This document shows, piece after piece, positions 59,129 through 64,000 of a DNA stretch of 64,000 nt. The translations under genes and the position numbers were made by a program. How positions within the stretch are numbered: position 1 is the stretch's first letter; each line of letters starts with the position of its first letter. A model generated the notes under the pieces. The model was not told the DNA's origin, made no database searches, and saw nothing but the letters and a program-made list of their open reading frames with translations. Location: positions 124,001 to 188,000 of the forward strand of contig JAFLBR010000009.1 of the NCBI GenBank assembly GCA_017303795.1, written 5' to 3'. This stretch comes from Cytophagales bacterium (GTDB lineage Bacteria > Bacteroidota > Bacteroidia > Cytophagales > Cyclobacteriaceae).

Positions 59129-60469
59129 ATGGAATTTATCGGTCGCCTACATCCATTACTGGTTCACTTGCCCATCGGCATATTATTACTCGCTGTGCTA
59201 TTCGAGTGGTTGCCATTTCGCAAACCGTACAAATCACTCAGGCGATCTATCCGAATTATTTTGTGGTTAGGATTTTTTGCTGCACTGTCATCTGTAGTGA
59301 GTGGTTTGTTATTAAAAGAAAGTGGTTATGATTTGCAGTCGGTTAAGTTGCATCAGTTTGCTGGTATTGCGCTTACGCTGATTACCGGAGTGTATGCATG
59401 GGCGCGTGGCCAAAAACAATTCAAGCGCATGTATAAATTTTTATCGGTGCTTGTGTTGTTGTTGTTATTGACTACCGGGCATCTGGGCGGAACACTTACA
59501 CACGGTGAAAATTTTTTGTTTGCTTCCGCGAGTACTGAAACCGAATTGACGCAGGTTAATTTACAACAAGCACATTTTTATAACGATCTGGTTAAACCGA
59601 TCCTCGATTCCAAATGTTATGCCTGCCACGCATCAGGCAAACAAAAAGGCAAACTCAGATTAGATGCACCCGAATACATTTTAAAAGGCGGCAAAGGCGG
59701 AGTAATCCTTGTGGCTGGTAAAACAGATGAAAGTGAATTAATCCACAGAATTGTATTACCGCTTGATGATGACGATCACATGCCGCCCAAAGAGAAAAAT
59801 CAACTCACGCAAAGTGAGGTGGAAATTTTGAAATTGTGGATTGCCTCGGGCGCTGATTTTGAAAAATCTGTAGTTGAAAGTAATCAGCTTGGAGCGCTGC
59901 AAAAAATTCTCACCACTAAAAAACCAGAACCGGCTGCAGAAATTCCAGAAGGCAATCCTGATGCAGCCAATCCAACAGTTATTAATGAGTTAATGCAATT
60001 AGGCGCAGTGGTGCTACCAGTGGCCAATGGCAGCCATTACCTTTCGGTGAATCTGGTAAATGTGGTGGCCGTTGATTCGGCTCTTGATTTATTGGTAAAA
60101 GTAAAACAACAAACAGTTTGGCTGAAGGCGGGTGACTTATCGATTAATGATTCGCATCTTGCCAAACTCGCACAACTCAATCAGCTTATTAAACTGAACG
60201 TAGAACGCACAGTTGTTACCGATACCGGGTTATCACAACTCAATGCGTTAACACAACTGCAATACCTCAACCTGAACCAAACCACCATCTCGGCAACCGG
60301 AATAAAACAACTTACCAGTTTAAAAAATCTGCGTTCATTATTCGTCTTCGACACAAAGGTTACTGCCGATGATGTACCTGAATTACAAAACATTTTCCCC
60401 AACGCAAAAATTGAAATCGGAAATTATATAGTACCAACCCTTGAAACAGATACTATTATCTTAAAGTAA
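59129..60469 (+). CDS. Membrane cytochrome c (DUF2231-like) with C-terminal leucine-rich repeats
   Basis: A 446-residue protein. Residues ~1-130 are a DUF2231-like membrane domain of four helices with conserved histidines (LHPLLVHLPIG, LHQFAGIAL, GHLGGTLTHG). A PSCyt1 heme domain follows at ~150-250 with CYACHASGKQKGKLRL, the Met-containing DHMPPKEKNQLT and LKLWIASGADFE. From ~300 the sequence turns into leucine-rich repeats (HLAKLAQLNQLIKLNVERT, GLSQLNALTQLQYLNLNQT, GIKQLTSLKNLRSLFVFDT). It probably passes electrons from the periplasmic enzymes to the membrane. It is the last gene before a gap with a repeat. Confidence 0.88.
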   Translation: MEFIGRLHPLLVHLPIGILLLAVLFEWLPFRKPYKSLRRSIRIILWLGFFAALSSVVSGLLLKESGYDLQSVKLHQFAGIALTLITGVYAWARGQKQFKRMYKFLSVLVLLLLLTTGHLGGTLTHGENFLFASASTETELTQVNLQQAHFYNDLVKPILDSKCYACHASGKQKGKLRLDAPEYILKGGKGGVILVAGKTDESELIHRIVLPLDDDDHMPPKEKNQLTQSEVEILKLWIASGADFEKSVVESNQLGALQKILTTKKPEPAAEIPEGNPDAANPTVINELMQLGAVVLPVANGSHYLSVNLVNVVAVDSALDLLVKVKQQTVWLKAGDLSINDSHLAKLAQLNQLIKLNVERTVVTDTGLSQLNALTQLQYLNLNQTTISATGIKQLTSLKNLRSLFVFDTKVTADDVPELQNIFPNAKIEIGNYIVPTLETDTIILK

Positions 60470-60506
60470 CCTTGAATTTTATATCTTTCGATTGTAAACC
60501 TTAACA

Positions 60507-60600
60507 ATCTTCGTGCTTCTTAGTGGCTTGGTGACTTTGTGGTTCCAGTATTCAATCTTAAACCACTAAGGCGCGAAGTCTCTAAGTTTCACAAAGACAA
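60507..60600. repeat. Dispersed imperfect hairpin repeat (CTTAGTGGCTTGGTG family)
   Basis: CTTCGTGCTTCTTAGTGGCTTGGTGACTTTGTGGTT near 60510 pairs imperfectly with AACCACTAAGGCGCGAAGTCTCTAAG near 60560-60586. It separates the cytochrome gene from the SDR-to-MetE group and may mark the end of the first transcript. Confidence 0.7.
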
Positions 60601-60645
60601 AGATGATCTTTCACAAAATGTTGAATTGACTAGTAGGCATGTAAC

Positions 60646-61431
60646 ATGAAAATGCTTCAAAATAAATCAATCGTTATCATTGGCGGAACAACCGGCCTCG
60701 GACTTTCTGCTGCAAAAGCTTTTGTGCGCGAAGGTGCGCGCGTAGTAGTGGTTGGTCGCAATGATGACAGTGTACACGAAGCCGCAAAAACATTAGGCAC
60801 ATCAGCCGTTGCACTGGCTGGCGATGCTACTGTCCCCGGAACTGCGCAGCACGCCATCACAACTTGCCTCGAAAAATTCAAAGGCTTTGATGGTTTGTAT
60901 CATGTAGCCGGAGGCAGCGGTCGCAAGTTTGGCGATGGTCCCTTACACGAGTTATCTTTAGAAGGCTGGAATAAAACATTTGAATTGAATCTTACTTCGC
61001 TTATGCTTTCCAATCAGGCGGCCGTTCAAACTTTCTTAAAACAAAAAACAAGCGGAACTATTTTAAATGTCGGTTCGGTGTTGGGTCACTCGCCTTCGCC
61101 CAAACATTTTGTTACCCATGCTTATGCCGCTGCGAAAGCCGCTGTGATTGGTTTCAGCAAATCCGCTGCTGCCTATTATGCAAAAGATAACATTCGCATT
61201 AATGTGCTGGCCCCGGCTTTGGTAGAAACACCCATGGCACAACGCGCAGCAAACGATGAAACCATTTTATCATTCATCAAAACAAAACAACCGCTTGATG
61301 GCGGGCGCATCGGCAAACCGGAAGACTTAGATGGTGCCGCTGTTTATTTTATGTCCGATCAATCTAAGTTTACCACGGGACAAGTATTAGCAATTGATGG
61401 TGGTTGGGATTTAAGCGAAGGCCAATATTGA
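60646..61431 (+). CDS. Short-chain dehydrogenase/reductase
   Basis: A 261-residue classical SDR. The cofactor motif is IVIIGGTTGLGLSAAKAF (residues ~9-26), the NAD-binding strand VVVVGRNDD follows, and the active site has Ser in ILNVGSVLGHS near residue 143 and YAAAK near 159-163. IAPALVETPM-type text (VLAPALVETPM) and the end GQVLAIDGGWDLSEG complete the family pattern. It oxidises a sugar or polyol alcohol group, by context. It starts a tightly spaced set with ROK, SIS and MetE-like genes (one, three and three bases apart). Confidence 0.94.
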   Translation: MKMLQNKSIVIIGGTTGLGLSAAKAFVREGARVVVVGRNDDSVHEAAKTLGTSAVALAGDATVPGTAQHAITTCLEKFKGFDGLYHVAGGSGRKFGDGPLHELSLEGWNKTFELNLTSLMLSNQAAVQTFLKQKTSGTILNVGSVLGHSPSPKHFVTHAYAAAKAAVIGFSKSAAAYYAKDNIRINVLAPALVETPMAQRAANDETILSFIKTKQPLDGGRIGKPEDLDGAAVYFMSDQSKFTTGQVLAIDGGWDLSEGQY

Positions 61432-61432
61432 T

Positions 61433-62320
61433 ATGGAACACGCAATAGGAATCGATCTGGGATGCACACACATCAAAGCCATTCTGGTAAAGGCCGATGG
61501 TACAATCGTAAAAGAGATCCGACAGGATACGGACGAGCAAAACGATACACACTGGAAACAATCTGTAAAACAGATCATCACCCAACTCAAAAAAGAAACT
61601 TCACACATCAATGCCATTGGTCTATCGGCACCTGGACTTGCCAATGCAACCAACACCTGTATTGAGTTTATGCCTGGCCGGTTACCCGGATTGGAAAATT
61701 TTAACTGGAGTGATTTTACCGGTGAGCGCATTTATGTATTGAATGATGCACACGCAGCCTTAATGGCCGAAGCCCAATTTGGCGTAGCTAAAAATAAAAA
61801 ATATGCAGTAATGCTCACACTCGGCACGGGTGTGGGCGGTGGAATTTTAATTGATGGAAAATTATATCAGGGCATTGGCCAGATGGCGGGACACTTGGGC
61901 CACACTACGGTGGATGCAATGGATAACAACAAAGATGTTACCAATATGCCCGGTAGTCTGGAAGATGCCATCGGTAATCTTTCTATTGAAACCAGAACAA
62001 ACGGAAAATTTAAAACTACGTGGGACTTAGTGCAGGCTTACCAAAATGGTGATGCCTTTGCAACAGAAGTGTGGCTTACATCGGTGCGTAAGCTTGCAGC
62101 CGCAGTAGCATCGTTCATCAACATTCTTTCGCCTGAGGTGGTGATTATTGGTGGCGGTATTTCGAAAGCAGAAGAAACCTTAATGAAACCCTTGCATCAG
62201 TTTGTAAATGAATTTGAATGGCAGCCAGGAGGTAAAAAAACAAATATTCAACTGGCACACTTTTCCGATCTTGCCGGAGCATTGGGCGCAGCCGGGTTTG
62301 CACTTTCAAGAATTAAATAA
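61433..62320 (+). CDS. ROK-family sugar kinase-like protein lacking the zinc cysteines
   Basis: A 295-residue ASKHA-fold protein. The N-terminal phosphate loop is IGIDLGCTHIKAILVKADG, and the core has NDAHAALMAEAQFGV, LTLGTGVGGGILIDGKLYQG and GGGISKAEE. In ROK kinases the motif HxxxxxxxxxCGCGxxGCxE binds zinc. Here the His is kept (GHLGHTTVD), but the region continues with AMDNNKDVTNMPGSLEDAIG and has no cysteine, so zinc is probably lost. It may still phosphorylate a sugar; the family includes glucokinases and N-acetylglucosamine kinases. One base separates it from the SDR gene. Confidence 0.9.
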   Translation: MEHAIGIDLGCTHIKAILVKADGTIVKEIRQDTDEQNDTHWKQSVKQIITQLKKETSHINAIGLSAPGLANATNTCIEFMPGRLPGLENFNWSDFTGERIYVLNDAHAALMAEAQFGVAKNKKYAVMLTLGTGVGGGILIDGKLYQGIGQMAGHLGHTTVDAMDNNKDVTNMPGSLEDAIGNLSIETRTNGKFKTTWDLVQAYQNGDAFATEVWLTSVRKLAAAVASFINILSPEVVIIGGGISKAEETLMKPLHQFVNEFEWQPGGKKTNIQLAHFSDLAGALGAAGFALSRIK

Positions 62321-62323
62321 GTT

Positions 62324-63109
62324 ATGAGCGTAATTCAGGAATATATTTCTCTCAGTAAAAAAATTGCCGATACAGTTTCTGCGCAGGAAACCAACATTAA
62401 ACAAGCCGCCCAATGGTTTGCACAAACTATTCTGCAAGGTCGCATGGTGCATGTGTTTGGCTCCGGTCACAGTCGCATTATGGTTGAAGAGATGTGGCCA
62501 CGCTATGGTTCCTTTCCGGGATTCAATCCGATTGTGGAATTATCGCTTACGTTTCACAACCTGGTAGTTGGTGCAAACGGTCAGCGACAAGCTATGTTTT
62601 TAGAAAATGTCTCCGGACTTGCCGATCGTATTCTCCGTAACTTCGATATTTCATCTATTGATTCTGCGTTAATCATTTCATCCAGCGGCACCAACATTGT
62701 TCCTGTTGAAATGGCTGAACTGTTTCAGCAGAAAAAAGTAAAAGTAGTTTCTATCATCACACAACAACATTCGGCTAAAAGCCAAAGCAAACGCAGCGAT
62801 GGAAAAAAGCTCAGCGATTTTTCTGATCTGACATTAGATACCGGTGCGCCTGTGGGCGATTCGATGATTTACATTAAAGGTCTTGAAACACCGGTGGCAC
62901 CGGGTTCCACCGTGGGAGGCGCTATGTTAATCAATTGCATCAAAGCCGAAGTAGCACGCTTGCTTACAGAGGCAGGTCAGCCACCCAAAGTATTAACCGC
63001 CACCAATGTGGTGAGCAAAGAACGCGCAACACAACTTTTTGAAAGCGCGTACGATGAACACGCACACCGGTTGGCAAAATTGTATGAACACGTAGGCACT
63101 AAAAAATAA
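62324..63109 (+). CDS. SIS-domain protein, UPF0309-like
   Basis: A 261-residue protein with one SIS (phosphosugar-binding) domain. HVFGSGHSRIMVEEMWPRYGSFPGFNPIVE near residue 44 is the first binding loop and resembles the UPF0309 proteins. LIISSSGTNIVPVEMAELFQQKKVKVVSIIT near residue 125 is the second. GAPVGDSMIYIKGLETPVAPGSTVGGAML and the helical C-terminus complete it. It should bind or isomerise a phosphosugar or amino-sugar phosphate made by the upstream ROK kinase. It is three bases from its neighbours on each side, so cotranscription is almost certain. Confidence 0.88.
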   Translation: MSVIQEYISLSKKIADTVSAQETNIKQAAQWFAQTILQGRMVHVFGSGHSRIMVEEMWPRYGSFPGFNPIVELSLTFHNLVVGANGQRQAMFLENVSGLADRILRNFDISSIDSALIISSSGTNIVPVEMAELFQQKKVKVVSIITQQHSAKSQSKRSDGKKLSDFSDLTLDTGAPVGDSMIYIKGLETPVAPGSTVGGAMLINCIKAEVARLLTEAGQPPKVLTATNVVSKERATQLFESAYDEHAHRLAKLYEHVGTKK

Positions 63110-63112
63110 ATT

Positions 63113-64000
63113 ATGCAACCTCTACCTATTCGCACCACGGTTGTGGGCAGCTATCCGTTTCCGGGATGGCTTGAGTTTTCTGTTAAACATCTCAACGAGT
63201 TTGGCAATGCCGACAAAGAAGAACTGATTGAAGACGCGGTGATTGCCGCCATTCACGATCAGGTAACGGCCGGATTAGATGTAATTACCGATGGCGAACA
63301 AACACGATTGGATTTTAATCTTTCATTTTACGGATTTGTAAAAGGCATAAAAGAAAACACCGATGAGTTGCGCAAGTTCGGGCCACCAGCACACGACCAA
63401 CGCGGAAAAAATTCTATTGTGGATACGTTAACCGCTCCCAATGGACTGGGCGCAGTAAAAGAGTTTAAGCGTTTACAAAAACTTGCCCCCAAAGGCCCCG
63501 TGCTAAAAACAAGTGTGCCCGGTCCTTATACCTTAAGTGGTCGCTTATTGCCTAATGAAAAATATAAAGACCGTTTTGCCATTACCGAAGCGTTGTTGCC
63601 CTTCATTAAAAAAGAACTGGAAGATTTAGTCGAGGCTGGTTGCACGGAGATTACCGTAGATGAACCGTCCATGAGTTGTTATGCCTACAAAGAAGACACA
63701 CAACGTTTTGTGGATATTTTCAATCGCACAGTTGCCGGTGTGGTGGGCAAATGCCGACTCTCCACACATTTATGTTTTGGAAATTTTAAAGGTCGCCCGG
63801 TGGGGTATAGAAGTCTGAAGCCCATGCTACCCGATTTCTTAAACCTTACGGTGAATGAAGTACACATTGAAATGGCTAACCGCGAGTTTGCCGAAATAGA
63901 ATTACTGGCCACATTTGCCGAGAAGATGGATGTAGCTGTCGGCATTATTGATGTAAAAAACTATTACATCGAAACAGAAGAAGACGTAGTGGAGCGCATT
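63113..64000 (+). CDS. Cobalamin-independent methionine synthase (MetE C-terminal)-like protein, cut by window end
   Basis: The first 296 residues of a gene that runs past the window; the ATG lies three bases after the SIS stop. The start RTTVVGSYPFPGWL, the catalytic-barrel block VITDGEQTRLDFNLSFYGF, VKTSVPGPYTLSGRL-type text (LKTSVPGPYTLSGRLLP), ITVDEPSMSCYAYK and the zinc-ligand region LSTHLCFGNFKGRP match the short, single-barrel MetE-like proteins. These may transfer methyl groups or have other zinc chemistry. Its place in a sugar-type operon rather than with methionine genes suggests a substrate other than homocysteine. The C-terminal Cys ligand is not in the window. Confidence 0.88.
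   Translation, partial: MQPLPIRTTVVGSYPFPGWLEFSVKHLNEFGNADKEELIEDAVIAAIHDQVTAGLDVITDGEQTRLDFNLSFYGFVKGIKENTDELRKFGPPAHDQRGKNSIVDTLTAPNGLGAVKEFKRLQKLAPKGPVLKTSVPGPYTLSGRLLPNEKYKDRFAITEALLPFIKKELEDLVEAGCTEITVDEPSMSCYAYKEDTQRFVDIFNRTVAGVVGKCRLSTHLCFGNFKGRPVGYRSLKPMLPDFLNLTVNEVHIEMANREFAEIELLATFAEKMDVAVGIIDVKNYYIETEEDVVERI

Noticed and set aside
1-64000. tRNA, rRNA and riboswitch genes
   Set aside because: No tRNA T-loop/anticodon pattern, rRNA sequence or known riboswitch motif was recognised by eye; a covariance-model scan would be needed to exclude them fully.

Overview
The window looks like a chromosomal segment from a Bacteroidota bacterium, most likely order Cytophagales (Cyclobacteriaceae, Fulvivirgaceae or Chryseolinea-type relatives). 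The grounds are the PadR regulator with prefix-bearing MacB/FtsX-type permeases, LytS/LytTR two-component genes, DUF5916, tricorn-like S41 protease, KTSC and DUF4386 families, several TAnnTTTG (-7) promoter boxes typical of the phylum, and many intergenic hairpin repeats. No rRNA, tRNA, CRISPR array, insertion sequence transposase or prophage was seen. The genus is an inference.

Layout. 1-9.5 kb: the end of one FtsX permease, a small membrane protein/XRE pair, then a PadR regulator followed by three tandem prefix-domain permeases. 9.6-16.4 kb: DUF4395 protein, DUF5916 outer-membrane-type protein, a fifth permease and a fatty-acid desaturase. 16.5-20.3 kb: a leftward group with Gfo/Idh oxidoreductase, membrane protein, NHL/SMP-30-like protein, YceI and an intradiol-dioxygenase-like lipoprotein. 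20.4-26 kb: LytS/LytTR pair, an AAA ATPase with a striking 3 x 15 bp palindromic array upstream, and mutS. 26-35.5 kb: thioredoxin-TPR protein, phosphate-type porin, tricorn protease homologue, two tandem exported paralogues and a CsgG-like/HEAT protein. 35.6-38.8 kb: an AT-richer accessory patch in which a zinc ribbon, an HNH endonuclease and an unknown protein are bracketed by two related long structured repeats in inverted orientation, followed by a PLD-like protein with altered catalytic residues. 39-42.6 kb: dinB, CDGSH protein, NA37 nucleoid protein and J-domain/KTSC protein, several with promoters that predict leaderless mRNAs. 43-50 kb: a beta-lactamase/D-aminoacylase fusion, DUF4386, an amidase lipoprotein and an exported protein with three internal repeats.

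50.2-52.8 kb holds the most unusual gene pair: two ATP-grasp (D-Ala-D-Ala ligase-like) enzymes in one operon, the second fused to a complete SET methyltransferase domain. 53.6-64 kb is a long rightward cluster: planctomycete-type cytochrome/DUF1549/DUF1553 protein, DUF1501 protein, Tat-exported TIM-barrel epimerase, membrane cytochrome-LRR protein, SDR, ROK kinase lacking its zinc cysteines, SIS protein and a MetE-like protein cut by the window end. It looks like a pathway for oxidation and breakdown of an unknown sugar-like substrate.

Dispersed hairpin repeats of at least four families sit between many genes. Many start codons were moved from the longest possible reading frame to a downstream ATG on the basis of signal peptides or promoter position. 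All family assignments are by recognition of motifs in the translated sequence, not by database search.
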